From the NCBI GenBank assembly GCA_963757815.1, contig CAVWSN010000038.1, positions 62,001 to 126,000 on the forward strand: DNA of 64,000 nt. The letters run 5' to 3'. Below, in pieces: positions 18,912 to 29,234 of the stretch. Numbering within the stretch: the stretch's first letter is position 1; the number at the start of each line of letters is the position of its first letter. This stretch comes from JACVRW01 sp963757815. GTDB lineage: Bacteria > Actinomycetota > Thermoleophilia > Solirubrobacterales > Thermoleophilaceae. Position numbers and translations under genes: made by a program. The notes beneath the pieces are model-generated. The model did no database searches. It had not been told where the DNA came from and saw only the letters and a program-made list of their open reading frames with translations.

Positions 18912-20585
18912 CTACGCAGAGGCGGGGGTGGTGTCCGGTGGTCCGCGCTCGCTGTCGGCTGCTTGCGATCCGGGTTGTCGGGTGGGGATGGTGCGGGAGA
19001 AGAACAGCGCCGCGGCGGCGACGATCGCGATGACGGCGAGCGCGGCTCGTAGCGCGGCGAGCCGTGCGGTGGCGTTCTCGTCCACGATCGCCGGCGGCCG
19101 TCTGGTCGGTCACGCCGGCCTGCTCGAGCGCGGCCTCGAGGTCGTCGTCGGAGAGGAAGGGGACGCCGCTTGAGAGCTGCGTATCGGCCTGCCGGCTGAG
19201 CTCGGGCGGGACGGCCGGGTTCTGCTCTATGCCGGCCAGCAGGGTCGCGGTGAGGCTGGCGATCAGCACCGAGCCCGCCAGCGCGGTGCCCAGCGACGCA
19301 CCAAGGTTGGTCGCGGTGTTCTGCAGGCCGCCGACCTCGGGGCTTTGCTCGTCGGGCACGGCAGACACGGTGACGGCGCCGAGCTGCGAGGCCAGCGCGC
19401 CGATCCCGAAGCCGAGCAGCAACAGCGGCAGCGTGACGATCTCGGCCGAGGCGTCCTCGTCGATCGCGGCCAGCAGCACGACGGTGCCGGCGAACATGGC
19501 GACCAGCCCGAGCCTGCACGACGCGGCGTGGATTGGCGTTCGGGCGGAAGCGCGGGATCCCGGCGGCCGCCAACAGCAGCGTTATCGAGAGCGGCAGTAT
19601 GCGCACGCCGGTGTCGATCGCCGACAGCCCGAGCGACACCGACAAGAACAGCGGCACGACGAAGAAGACGCCCGCCTGGACGAAGTACTGGAAGAAGAAC
19701 ATCCTCAGGCCGCCGCTCGCCTGCACGTTCCGGAGCATCGACGGGCGCACGAGCGGCTCCTCGCCGCGCCCCTCGAGCCGCGACTCCCACTCGAAGAACA
19801 GCCAGACCAGGAACAGCCCCGCCGAGGATCAGCCACAGCGTCGCCGAGATCCCGAACAGCTCCGGCGCGTCGGGCTTCGGCGCGACCCAGCCCCACACGC
19901 TCGAGCGCAGCACGCCGAACACCGCCAGCCCCAGCCCGGCCGCCGACAGCACGACGCCGACGAAGTCGATCCGGGGTTGCTGCCCGGGGGGCTCGTCCTC
20001 GATCCGCCGCGTCAGCACGAGGATGCCGAGCACGATCAGCACCTCGCCGGCGAACACCCAGCGCCAGCTCAGATAGGTCGTGAACAGCCCCCCGATCAGC
20101 GGCCCGACGGCGACCGCGATCGCCCCGGCCGCCATCACCAGGCCATAGGCGCGCGGCCGGCCCTCGGGGCGAAAGTTGGCCGCCACCAGCGCGACGATCG
20201 CCGGCAGGATCAGCGCCGCACCGACGCCCTCCAGCAAAGACCACCCGACCAGCAGCACCGGCAACGACGGCGCGATCGCGGTCGTGAACGAGCCCGCCCC
20301 GTAGATCACGCAGCCGATCGCGAACGCCCGCTTGCGGCCGATCAGCGCGCCGACCTTGCCGCCCGTGATCATCAGCGTCGCCATCACGAGCGTGTACAGG
20401 GTGATCGCCGTCTGGATCCCGGTGACGTCCGTCCCCACGTCCTCGGCCACCGTCGCGATCGCGACGTTCATCACCGAGGTGTCGAGCGTCATCAGGAACT
20501 GGCCCGCCGCCAGCGTCACCAGCACGATCGTCGCGCCCGCCTGCGCCCCCGACCCGCTCTCGCTCGTGCTCGCGCTGTCCGGCAT
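18912..20585 (-). CDS. MFS multidrug efflux transporter, EmrB/QacA (DHA2) type, frameshifted
   Basis: Fourteen-helix drug exporter. Motifs: LDTSVMNVAIATVAEDV (DHA2 signature) and GGKVGALIGRKRAF in the first half. The frame shifts near 19820, 19545 and 19100, with each following segment resuming recognisable helices (MFFFQYFVQAGVFFVVPLFLSV; VTLPLLLLGFGIGALASQLGAV; ARLAALRAALAVIAIVAAAALFF) and a final TAG at 18912. Read through, it is about 558 residues, the usual length. All shifts are single bases, so it is probably intact in the organism. Divergent from the LURP-one gene. Confidence 0.82.
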
Positions 20586-20661
20586 CGCGGCAGATCATCG
20601 CGGTCCCGACGGATCGACCCGGGGCGATGCGCGGCCCGGGAAGCCGTCGTATGGTTGCGAC

Positions 20662-21177
20662 ATGGGTTTCCTGCGCCGTCGCGACGACGAGCCGGTGGGC
20701 GATCGGTTTCTCATGCGCGAGAAGCTGCTTGCGATCGGAGATGACTTCTGGATCGAGAACGACCAAGGCGAGCGGGCCTACAAGGTCAACGGCAAGGCGA
20801 TTCGCCTGCGCCAGACCTTCGTCCTCGAGAACGCCTCGGGAGACGAGGTGGCCCGCATCCAGGAGCGCAAGCTCAGCATCCGCGACAAGCTCGCGATCCA
20901 GCGCTACGGCCACACCGCAGCGACCGTTCACAAGGCGCTGGTCGGGATCCGGGCTCGATTCGCTATCGACGTCGAGAACGGCACCGACATGAAGGCGCAT
21001 GGAAACGTCGTGGACCACGAGTACGAGATCGAGCGCGACGGCGACACGGTCGCGACGATCTCCAAGAAATGGTTTCGCGTGCGCGACTCCTACGGCGTCG
21101 AGGTCGCAACAGGCGAGGACGCCCCGCTCATCCTCGCCATCACCGTCGCCATCGACTCGCTGACCACCCGCGACTGA
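20662..21177 (+). CDS. LURP-one-related (tubby-like) protein
   Basis: A 171-residue protein with the LURP-one/scramblase-like 12-stranded fold: MREKLLAIGDDFWIENDQGERAYKV, LRQTFVLENASGDEVARIQERKLSIRDKLAI, and C-terminal FRVRDSYGVEVATGEDAPLILAITVAID. Bacterial members are of unknown function; some bind membranes or lipids. ATG 20662 follows a weak site. The gene is divergent from the efflux transporter. Confidence 0.8.
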   Translation: MGFLRRRDDEPVGDRFLMREKLLAIGDDFWIENDQGERAYKVNGKAIRLRQTFVLENASGDEVARIQERKLSIRDKLAIQRYGHTAATVHKALVGIRARFAIDVENGTDMKAHGNVVDHEYEIERDGDTVATISKKWFRVRDSYGVEVATGEDAPLILAITVAIDSLTTRD

Positions 21178-21210
21178 ACCGACGCGCGACCGGCGCTGCC
21201 GCCTCGATCA

Positions 21211-21609
21211 ATGACGCTCGAGATCATCAATCCCGAGGACCTGCCCACTCCCCCGACGTACACCCACGTCGTTGTGGCGACTGGAAACAGGTTGGTGTTC
21301 GTCGCCGGCCAGGAACCCGAGGATGAGCAGGGCAACCTCGTCGGCGCCGGTGACTTGGCTGTCCAGGCCCACCAGGTGTTTGCAAACGTCGGTCGTGCTC
21401 TCGCCGCCGCCGGTGCCAGGCCTGACCAGGTGACCAAGATCACGATCTTCGTCGTCGGCTACCGGCGTGAGTATCTGCCGGCGATCGAGGAGGGCCGGGT
21501 GGCGCTGTTCGGCGAGCACAAGCCTGCCGACACGCTCGTGGGAGTGGAGGCGCTGTCCCGACCCGAATACCTGATCGAGGTCGAAGCGACCGCCGTCATC
21601 GACGGCTGA
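21211..21609 (+). CDS. RidA/YjgF-family protein
   Basis: RidA proteins hydrolyse reactive enamine/imine intermediates; many paralogues have other roles. The 132-residue product keeps the family core (NRLVFVAGQEPEDEQGNLVGAGDLAVQAHQVFANVGRAL, VTKITIFVV, EALSRPEYLIEVEATAVI). The imine-binding Arg of RidA proper is replaced by Arg in the SRPEYLIEVE stretch, close to its usual place. Cytosolic trimer expected. Confidence 0.9.
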   Translation: MTLEIINPEDLPTPPTYTHVVVATGNRLVFVAGQEPEDEQGNLVGAGDLAVQAHQVFANVGRALAAAGARPDQVTKITIFVVGYRREYLPAIEEGRVALFGEHKPADTLVGVEALSRPEYLIEVEATAVIDG

Positions 21610-21610
21610 C

Positions 21611-21626
21611 GACCACGACCGTGGTC
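21611..21626. terminator. Short hairpin between convergent genes
   Basis: GACCAC-gacc-GTGGTC inverted repeat just after the RidA stop, in the 37-bp gap between convergent genes. There is no T-run, so it is a weak candidate terminator. Confidence 0.4.
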
Positions 21627-21646
21627 TACGCGACCGCCGGGACGGG

Positions 21647-22321
21647 CTAGGAGCTCGGTATGAAGCGCCCCTCGGAGGGCTGCACCAGCACCCAGCCCTG
21701 ACCGGACAGGCCGAGCTGGAAGCTCTCCCCGGACCCCAGTCCGATCAACGACTTGGCCTGCATGTCGGACTTGAGGGTCGTCGTGACGCCGCCGGACCAG
21801 GCGATCGCGGCCTGGGGATCGGCGAACGTCGGCGCCTCGGCGACGTCGAGCCGCAGGGGCTTGCCGTCGGACACGAGCGCCACCAGCCCGGTTCCGCGAA
21901 GCCCGACGTTGAACAGTCCGCCGGCGAGCACTCCGGCCGCCCCGCCCTTGACCTTGGTGATGTCCCAGTCGATGCCCGCCTCGAAGGCCAGGATGTTGGA
22001 GCCGTTGACCGTCAGCGTGTCGTTGTCGAGCCGCATGACGTGGACCAGCATGGCCTGGGTGGCAAGGAAGAGCTCGCCCGAGCCCGTGGCCTGCATCAGC
22101 CGTAGCGACTCGCCGGTCGCGGCCTTCTTGAGCAGCCTCCCGACGCCGCCGCCCTTGTGCTCGAACTTGACGTCGCCCTGGTAGGCGACCATCGCGCCGT
22201 TGCGGGCCATGACGGTGGTCTCGGACAGCTCGATCTTCAGCAGGTACGGGTTCTGGAGCGTGAACGCCTCCCCGGTTTCGACCTCTGCGAACTTCTCGAG
22301 CGGCTCGCCCATCTCCGACAT
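21647..22321 (-). CDS. AIM24-family protein
   Basis: A 224-residue beta-rich protein: LLKIELSETTVMARNGAMVAYQGDVKFEHKGG, GESLRLMQATGSGELFLATQAMLVHVMRL, and FNVGLRGTGLVALVSDGKPLRL match the AIM24/TerD-neighbour double-beta fold. Its function in bacteria is unknown. ATG 22321 follows a strong AGGAGGTG (spacing about 7), so the longer upstream reading frame is rejected. Confidence 0.82.
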   Translation of the reverse strand: MSEMGEPLEKFAEVETGEAFTLQNPYLLKIELSETTVMARNGAMVAYQGDVKFEHKGGGVGRLLKKAATGESLRLMQATGSGELFLATQAMLVHVMRLDNDTLTVNGSNILAFEAGIDWDITKVKGGAAGVLAGGLFNVGLRGTGLVALVSDGKPLRLDVAEAPTFADPQAAIAWSGGVTTTLKSDMQAKSLIGLGSGESFQLGLSGQGWVLVQPSEGRFIPSS

Positions 22322-22400
22322 TCCGGAACACCTCCTGGATCGCGTCCGGCGACGATAGCGCCAGGGGAGCTCAGGGCGCCCACCGTTGCTCCTCTTCCGT

Positions 22401-22907
22401 CTAGAGGTGGGCGAAGTGGACGTGGTTGTCGTGCTGGTCCTCGAGCGGCGCCCCCTCCGGTAGCGCTGCATCGACGCCGCCCAGCACCTGGCGATCGTTG
22501 ATCGGGCCGATCAGCTCGATCGGGTTGGTGCGCCCGCGGCGGTTGTACTCGGCGGCGTGGAAGCGCCGCAACCGGGCCGCTCCTTCGGCGGTGCCGATCA
22601 GCTCGCGGCGTAGTCCGGCGTCCCCGGCGTTGCCGTCGTGGTGGTGCGAACCTGGGTCGTTGCGTCGCCCCGAGGTCGGCACCAGCCCGGCGGCGAAGGC
22701 GCGGGTGAAGAACCGCTTGATGTCCCGGTTTACGTCACCGTTGACGCCGAAGTGCAGCAGGTAGCGCTCGTCCCAGCGGCCCAGCCGCGCCTTCGAGATC
22801 AGGTAGACGCGCAACGCCCGCTCGGACCCCGTCTGCAGGAAGCGCCGGCGGGCGCGGCGCATCCGGCGCCTGATCCGCTGGCGGCGGGTGAGTGGGTCGG
22901 ACGTCAC
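22401..22907 (-). CDS. Putative LAS-type metallopeptidase-like protein
   Basis: A 168-residue protein not matched to a named family. Its basic N-terminus (RRQRIRRRMRRARRR) precedes a domain with LHFGVNGDVNRDIKRFF and two His clusters: GSHHHDGNAGDAG and the C-terminal QHDNHVHFAHL. The latter resembles the zinc-binding H-x-x-H-x-H end of MepA/VanY-like LAS peptidases (compare HDDHLHIRL at the M74 gene in this window), and S-x-H-x-x-G-x-A-x-D is the other LAS signature. So a murein-active metalloenzyme is plausible, but the fold is unproven. GTG start 22907 without clear ribosome site. Confidence 0.6.
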   Translation of the reverse strand: MTSDPLTRRQRIRRRMRRARRRFLQTGSERALRVYLISKARLGRWDERYLLHFGVNGDVNRDIKRFFTRAFAAGLVPTSGRRNDPGSHHHDGNAGDAGLRRELIGTAEGAARLRRFHAAEYNRRGRTNPIELIGPINDRQVLGGVDAALPEGAPLEDQHDNHVHFAHL

Positions 22908-23024
22908 TCGTGTACCAGCGATCCGAGCGGGCAGCCGCTGTGCGCGTGCAGGGCCGTCTCGTGCGCCACCAGGTTGTCGAACCAGGCCTCGATCGCAGCC
23001 CAACTGTCGCACGGCGCCGGTTCC

Positions 23025-23417
23025 TCAAGACCGCCGCTGAGTCGCGTCACGCCGCGCCAACACGAACAATCCGGCCGCGGTGACGACACCCAGCACCGGC
23101 ACCGCGCGACGGGCTGCCGGCGGTGAGAGCACCAGTTCGAACAGCGGGACAGGGTCTCCCATACGTTCCTGCAGTCCGCCCAGAGGGCAGTCGCCGCGAT
23201 TGATGAGAACGAGGATCCCTTCGGCGAGGAGAGCCGTGACGGCAACTCGCAGCAGGCGTCCACGACGGCCGCTGAGCGCGCACCACCACACGTAGACGAT
23301 GGCGACGAGAAACGCCGCCGCGATGGCGGCATGCACGACTCTGAAGATGCGGGCGCCCCGCGACAAATCTTGAGGCATGCTGACTCGGCGCATCACTCGT
23401 GCAGGGCGGCCCAACAT
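23025..23417 (-). CDS. Small integral membrane protein (DUF2784-like)
   Basis: A 130-residue protein with three to four hydrophobic segments (FRVVHAAIAAAFLVAIVYVWW, LLRVAVTALLAEGILVLI, VPVLGVVTAAGLFVLAR) and a short NRGDCPLGGLQERMGDPVPLFEL loop. The loop's C-P-L and D-P-x-P pattern is shared with small membrane proteins of the DUF2784 kind. No catalytic motif. It lies just upstream of the LAS-like gene on the same strand (gap 117 bp). Confidence 0.6.
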   Translation of the reverse strand: MLGRPARVMRRVSMPQDLSRGARIFRVVHAAIAAAFLVAIVYVWWCALSGRRGRLLRVAVTALLAEGILVLINRGDCPLGGLQERMGDPVPLFELVLSPPAARRAVPVLGVVTAAGLFVLARRDATQRRS

Positions 23418-23513
23418 CGTGGCAAGGCTAAATTGGGGCCGCCAGCTGACCCATCGGTAGGCGGCCGCGAGCCGGTTTCGGAGAACTACCTAACTGACCA
23501 AAGGCGAGGTGAG

Positions 23514-23747
23514 ATGGGCAAGATGATCGTGGAGCTCTCGATGTCACTCGACGGCTACATCGCGGGGCCCAACGACGGCCGCGGCAATCCCCTGGGTGAC
23601 GGCGGCGACGCGCTCTTCGAATGGATGAGGGTCAACCCGGAGGCCTACGGAACGAAGGACTTCATCAATCCTCCGGAAGCGAGCCGTGCCGTGGTGGACG
23701 AGTGGTACGACGGCGGCGCGATCATCAGCGGCAGGCGAGGGTCGTGA
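23514..23747 (+). pseudogene. Truncated RibD/dihydrofolate-reductase-like protein
   Basis: The 77 codons match the first third of RibD_C family reductases: KMIVELSMSLDGYIAGPNDGRG, then EWYDGGAIISGRRGS. The remaining roughly 115 residues are missing, and the text runs straight into a stop and the next gene 5 bp later. This looks like a 3' deletion. An intact paralogue is at 58292. Confidence 0.65.
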
Positions 23748-23751
23748 AGGG

Positions 23752-24204
23752 ATGAGCCCGACGATTCGCGTCGAAGAGTCGGTGCAGATCGCCAGGGCGC
23801 CCGCGGAGGTATGGGATGCGATCGCCGACTACGCATTCGACCTCGAGTGGCGCAAGGGCCTTCTCGAGATGACGCCCGACCCGCCCGGACCGCCCACTTC
23901 CGGCACGAGGGTCCACGAGGTGGTCAGGTCCGCGGGACGCGAGTACGTCGCGGACACGGAGGTGACGGCTCTCGACCCGGGCGTCTCCTACCGGTTCGCG
24001 GGCACGGGCACGATCGGCGGGCTCAGCGGGGGCCGAGCCGTGCGTGCCGACGCGCCCGGAACCGGTGCCGTGTTCACCTACACCATCGAGCTCCAGCCCA
24101 AGGGCGGCATGCGTCTACTGGGCCCCATTCTCGGCCCGCTGGTTCGCTCCGGACTGAAGAAGGACCTCCAGAAGCTCAAGACACTTCTCGAGAACCACCG
24201 GTAG
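23752..24204 (+). CDS. SRPBCC (polyketide cyclase-like) protein
   Basis: A 150-residue START/Bet v1-like protein: IRVEESVQIARAPAEVWDAIADYAFDLEWRKG, the central TEVTALDPGVSYRFAG strand, and the long C-terminal helix GLKKDLQKLKTLLENH. This family binds hydrophobic ligands; the substrate is unknown. ATG 23752 is preceded by GTGAAGGG. A strong hairpin lies downstream. Confidence 0.85.
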   Translation: MSPTIRVEESVQIARAPAEVWDAIADYAFDLEWRKGLLEMTPDPPGPPTSGTRVHEVVRSAGREYVADTEVTALDPGVSYRFAGTGTIGGLSGGRAVRADAPGTGAVFTYTIELQPKGGMRLLGPILGPLVRSGLKKDLQKLKTLLENHR

Positions 24205-24242
24205 CGGGCTCGATCGTCCGCTGCGCCTCGGCTGCCACCTCT

Positions 24243-24275
24243 CCGTCCTGCCCACCGTATGGGTGGGCAGGACGG
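24243..24275 (+). terminator. Strong hairpin after the SRPBCC gene
   Basis: A perfect 14-bp stem (CCGTCCTGCCCACC / GGTGGGCAGGACGG) with a 5-nt loop, 39 bp after the SRPBCC stop. It has no T-run, as is common in high-GC actinobacteria. Confidence 0.7.
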
Positions 24276-24346
24276 CAAGGTGGCCGGCGAACCCGGTCAT
24301 GGGCTTCACTGTTACGGGTGCTCGAGGACTGACCGGAGGTGTCCAC

Positions 24347-24766
24347 TTGAACGAACCGCGCTACGAAGTAACGCCGATAGGAACGGTCGAGTCTCCCTTG
24401 ACCGATCCTGCCTCGGCCCCGAACCAGGGTGACGAGGGAGCCCCCGACGCGTGGCTCGCCTTCGAGCCCGCCGTGCTCGAGGCCCTCGACGGCATCCGGG
24501 CCGGGGACGAGGTGATCGTCCTCACCTGGCTCGACCGCGCGCGCCGGGACGTCCTGCGGGTGCATCCACGCGGCGACGTGTCGAGAGCGCAGCAGGGCGT
24601 GTTCAACACCCGCTCCCCCGACCGGCCCAACCCGATCGGGCTGCACAGGGTGAAGGTCGCGTCGATCGACGGAGGCAGGGTCCGGGTGCACAACCTCGAG
24701 GCGGTGGACGGGACGCCGATCGTCGACGTGAAGCCGGTGCTCAGCAGCGACATCAGCGAGCGCTGA
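24347..24766 (+). CDS. TsaA/TrmO-type tRNA methyltransferase-like protein
   Basis: TrmO methylates the N6 of threonylcarbamoyladenosine at tRNA position 37. The 139-residue product matches the family: YEVTPIGTVESPLTDPASAPNQG, DEVIVLTWLDRARRDVLRVHPRGD, QGVFNTRSPDRPNPIGLHRVKV, then GTPIVDVKPV. Start TTG at 24347 behind GGAGGTG. It has the minimal TrmO domain without the C-terminal extension; small actinobacterial forms like this are common. Confidence 0.85.
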   Translation: MNEPRYEVTPIGTVESPLTDPASAPNQGDEGAPDAWLAFEPAVLEALDGIRAGDEVIVLTWLDRARRDVLRVHPRGDVSRAQQGVFNTRSPDRPNPIGLHRVKVASIDGGRVRVHNLEAVDGTPIVDVKPVLSSDISER

Positions 24767-24768
24767 CC

Positions 24769-25641
24769 ATGGCGCGGTCCTCGCCGGTCGACGGCTTCCG
24801 GCTTGCCTATGACCGTGAGGGCTCCGGGCCGCCCGTCGTGCTGCTTCACGGCTGGCCGGGGGACCGGGCCGACTACCGCGAGGTGACGCGCTTGTTGAGC
24901 GACGCCGCCGAGGTGATCGTCCCCGACCTGCGCGGCTTCGGGGAGTCCGACAAGCATCCGGAATCCCCGGGGCGCGCGTACTCCGCGCAAGCACAGGCGC
25001 GCAGCGTCGTCGGTCTCATCGGTGAGCTGGGCCTTGAGGCACCGGTGATCGCCGGCTACGACATCGGCAGCCGCGTGGCCCAGAGGATCGCCCGCGAATC
25101 TCCCGAGCTCGTGAGCGCGTTGGTTGTCTCCCCGCCGCTTCCCGGCGCCGGGGATCGAGTACTGAGCGCGGTGGCACAGCGGGAGTTCTGGTACCAGGCA
25201 TTCCACCAGCTGGGGGTGGTCGACGAGATCATCGACGGGAAGCGCGCGGCCGTTCGCAGCTACCTCCGGCACTTCTGGTCGCACTGGTCGGGCCCGGATT
25301 TCCAGCAGCCGGAGGCCGATCTCGACCGGCTCGCGGACCTCTACGGCGCTCCGGGCGCCTTCAGCGCGTCGATCGGCTGGTACCGCGCGGGCTCGGGAAT
25401 GGTCGCAACGAGCCTGGCCGAGAAGACACCTGCGCCGGAAGACCGAATCGCCGTGCCCACGACGATCCTGTGGCCGGACCACGACCCGCTCTTCCCTCCG
25501 AGCTGGGCCGACCGGTTGGAAGACTTCTTCAGCGCCGCCACCCTGCAAACGCTCTCAGGCGTGGGCCACTTCGTCCCACTCGAGGCAGCGCCGCAGTTCG
25601 CGGCCGCAATCCGAGCGAGTACGTCAGGATCGCGGATGTAG
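24769..25641 (+). CDS. Alpha/beta hydrolase, epoxide hydrolase/haloalkane dehalogenase type
   Basis: A 290-residue hydrolase with oxyanion HGWPG, nucleophile elbow GYDIGSR (Asp nucleophile, as in epoxide hydrolases and dehalogenases rather than Ser lipases), cap region, DHDPLFP acidic residue, and GVGHFVPLEAAP (catalytic His). It starts 3 bp after the TrmO stop. Cytosolic; substrate not inferable. Confidence 0.88.
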   Translation: MARSSPVDGFRLAYDREGSGPPVVLLHGWPGDRADYREVTRLLSDAAEVIVPDLRGFGESDKHPESPGRAYSAQAQARSVVGLIGELGLEAPVIAGYDIGSRVAQRIARESPELVSALVVSPPLPGAGDRVLSAVAQREFWYQAFHQLGVVDEIIDGKRAAVRSYLRHFWSHWSGPDFQQPEADLDRLADLYGAPGAFSASIGWYRAGSGMVATSLAEKTPAPEDRIAVPTTILWPDHDPLFPPSWADRLEDFFSAATLQTLSGVGHFVPLEAAPQFAAAIRASTSGSRM

Positions 25642-25656
25642 GATCGCGGCATCGAG

Positions 25657-26292
25657 GTGCGACGCCGGATCCTTTCGGGCATCGCACGCCAAGCTGGACA
25701 TCCCGCGGGGCTCGCGGGGCGTCTCATGGGTGTGGCGCTCAATCTCGGCGACCGCAGCGACGTGACGGCAGCGGTCGATGCGCTACCGATCCCGCCGGAG
25801 GGCGTCGTTGCCGACGTCGGCTTCGGGGGCGGAGTCGGGATCAGGCTTCTGCTCGATCGCGTCGATGCGCGCGGGAAGGTCCACGGGGTGGAGGTCTCTT
25901 CGGAGATGCTGAGTCGGGCGGCGCACCGGTTTCGCAATGAAGTGTCCGAAGGCCGGCTCGAGCTTCATCGCGCGTCGATAACGGATCTGCCGTTCGGCCC
26001 TGCGTCCGTTGACGGCATCATCACCACGCACACCGTCTACTTCGTTTCCGACCTCGACCGAGCCTTCGGCGAACTGGCCGATGCATTGAAGAGCTCCGGT
26101 GGAGCAGTCATCGGGCTGGGCGATCCCGATGCGATGAAGGATTTCGCTCCCTACGGCTTCCGGATTCGCCCTGTCGAGGAGATCGTGGATGCACTCGAGC
26201 AGGCCGGGTTCACCCTCAAGGCACATCAACAGACCGGTGAGGGTTCCCGGCGGTTTCATGTGCTGCTGGCGACGAAAGGGGGGCGCGAATGA
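25657..26292 (+). CDS. Class I SAM-dependent methyltransferase
   Basis: A 211-residue protein with glycine-rich SAM motif VADVGFGGGVGIRLLL, acidic VHGVEVSSEML (motif II), and ASVDGIITTHTVYFVSDLDRAF (motif IV). The length and topology fit small UbiE/MenG-like enzymes. The stop overlaps the ATG of a RibD stump (ATGA). Confidence 0.85.
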   Translation: MRRRILSGIARQAGHPAGLAGRLMGVALNLGDRSDVTAAVDALPIPPEGVVADVGFGGGVGIRLLLDRVDARGKVHGVEVSSEMLSRAAHRFRNEVSEGRLELHRASITDLPFGPASVDGIITTHTVYFVSDLDRAFGELADALKSSGGAVIGLGDPDAMKDFAPYGFRIRPVEEIVDALEQAGFTLKAHQQTGEGSRRFHVLLATKGGRE

Positions 26293-26393
26293 GAAAGATC
26301 GTTGTGATCAATCACCTGTCGCTCGACGGCGTCATGCAGGCACCCGGGCGCGCCGACGAGGATGGGGCCGCCGAACCGGCGCAGATGGCCTAG
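26289..26393 (+). pseudogene. N-terminal stump of a second RibD/DHFR-like gene
   Basis: Thirty-four codons from an ATGA overlap with the methyltransferase: RKIVVINHLSLDGVMQAPGR matches the start of RibD_C reductases, then a TAG follows. The rest is missing; the stop CTAG is shared with the stop of the convergent DsbA-domain gene. Confidence 0.6.
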
Positions 26394-28311
26394 GCCCGCG
26401 GAGCCGCCGCCGTCTCTCTGAGGCGCGCTCGCGCGCGCGCGGCGCGCACCTCCGCGCTGAGGGTCGCCAGGTCGTACGGCCCCTGGTGCCGCCTGCCGTT
26501 GATGAAGAAGCTGGGCGTGCCTGCGACGCCGCTCTCGTCGGCGCTCGCCACGTCCTCGGCCACACGCTCCGCGTACTCGCGGCGGCGCAGCTCGTCCCAG
26601 AAGCGCTCCACGTCGAGGCCGAGCTCCCCTGCGCGGCGCTTCAAGTCACGCGCCGTCAGCTCGTCCTGGGCGGTGAGGAGCCTCTCGTGCATCGGCCAGA
26701 ACGCCCCTTGCGCTTCCGCAGCCTCCGCGGCCTCGGCGGCCATCTGTGCGTTGAGATGAACATCGCTGAGCGGCAGGTGGCGCCAGACGTAGCGCAGCTC
26801 GTCGCCGAACTCGTCGAGCAGCTCGCGGATGACGACCTCCGCCTGCCCGCAGTAGGGGCACTCGTAGTCGCCGTATTCGACCAGGGTGACCGGGGCCGAG
26901 TCGGGGCCGCGCACGTGGTCGCGCTCGGGATCCACTTCTTCGGAGAGATCGAGCAGGTCCTCGGCGGTCGCCGAGTTGCTGGCGTGCGCGTACCTCCGCA
27001 GGGAGCCGCGCGATCACCCTGAACACGACCCAGCTCAGCAACGCCGCCAGGATGGCGGCAGCGAGCACGCCGAGCTTCGCCTCCTCCAGCTGCGGGCCAT
27101 CGAATGCGATCCCGGCGACCAGGAGCGAAACCGTGAACGGGATCCCGGCGACGGTGCCGCCCCCGACGTTCACCGGCCAGCTCAGCGTGGGACGCAGCCC
27201 GGTGAACCACTGTCGCGTGCCAAGCCAGGTCCCGACGACGATCCCCACCGGCTTGCCGACCACGTAGCCGAGCACGATTCCCCACGTGATCGGCGACGTG
27301 ACCGCGTCGCCGAGCAGCTCCCCGTCCACGTGGATGCCGATGTTCGAGAGCGCGAATAGAGGCACGATCACGAAGCTCGTCCACGGGTGCAGGCGGTACT
27401 GGAGGCGTTCGTTCGCGGAGATCGCGGAGGTCACCCCGAGTTGCGCGGATCGGGCGAGCTCGGGTGTTGGCTGCTCCCGGAAGGAACGCGTCAGCTCCGT
27501 CACGCGCTCCAGGTCGGTGCGCGCGGGCGGATACGCGCTGACCGCGAGCCCGACCGCCAGCCCGCTGAGCAGCGGGTCGACGCCCGACTCGTACAGCGCG
27601 ACCCACACGCCGATCCCCAGGAGCCAGGCGGCCGGCGGCGCGCCACGCCTCCGGCGCGTATCGCAGCGCCAGCAGCAGGCAGAACAGGGCGGCTGCGACT
27701 GCCAGCGCTAGCGCATCGATCTCGTCCGTGTAGACCGTGGCGATCACGAGCAGCGCCACCAGGTCGTCGATCACCGCGAGGGTGAGCAGGCGAACACGCA
27801 GGCGCGTGGCGCGCGGAGCCATCAGCGCCAGCACTCCGAGCGCGAACGCGGTGTCGGTGGACATGGCCGCCCCCCAGCCGTTCGCCCCGGCGCCGCCGGC
27901 GTTGAACGCCAGGTAGATAAGCACGGCCATCGCCATGCCGCCGGCAGCGGCCATCGCCACAAGGCCGATGCGGCGCCGTTCCCGCAGTGCCCCCAGGTCG
28001 AATTCGCGCCTCGCCTCGAGCCCGACGACGAGGAAGAAGAACGTCATCAGGCCCTCGCTCACCCACTGCCTGAGATCCAGCGAGATGCCATCGCTTCCGA
28101 CGCGGATGGATAGCTCGGTGCCCCAGAACGAGTCGTAGGTGTCGGACCACGGCGAGTTGGCCCAGACGAGGGCAGCGACCGCCGCGCACAGCAGGGCGAT
28201 CGCACCGGCCGATTCCGTGCTGAGGAAGTCCCGCACCGGCGCCGCGAGGTTCCGCGCCCACGCGGTGTGTTCCGTGAATGGCCGCCGTATGACATTCGCT
28301 CGGGAAGCCAT
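26390..28311 (-). CDS. nhaA: Na+/H+ antiporter NhaA fused to a DsbA-like thioredoxin domain (frameshifted)
   Basis: N-terminal NhaA: IALLCAAVAALVWANSPW, DLRQWVSEGLMTFFFLVVGLE, and STDTAFALGVLAL with the paired-Asp site in AVIDDLVALLVI. After base shifts near 27635 and 27005 the frame continues through LLSGLAVGLAVSAYPPA and SWVVFRVIARLP into ATAEDLLDLSEEVDPERDHVRG and a DsbA domain with active site ECPYCG (CxxC with Pro-Tyr) and GVAGTPSFFI (cis-Pro). NhaA-DsbA fusions are known in actinobacteria. ATG 28311; about 640 residues. The DsbA half read alone starts at 26935, but the continuous context supports one protein. Confidence 0.82.
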
Positions 28312-28447
28312 CTGCGCGCCCCGGACCCTACGCGTCCCGGCTTTGGAGCCGGCCGACAGGTTCGGTCGGTGGATCTTGGCAGCCGCAGACAGCGACTCGA
28401 GCCCGGCCGGAGCGGAGACTAGCCCGCAGCTTGGAGGAGCTTGAGCG

Positions 28448-29221
<774 letters not shown>

Positions 29222-29234
<13 letters not shown>

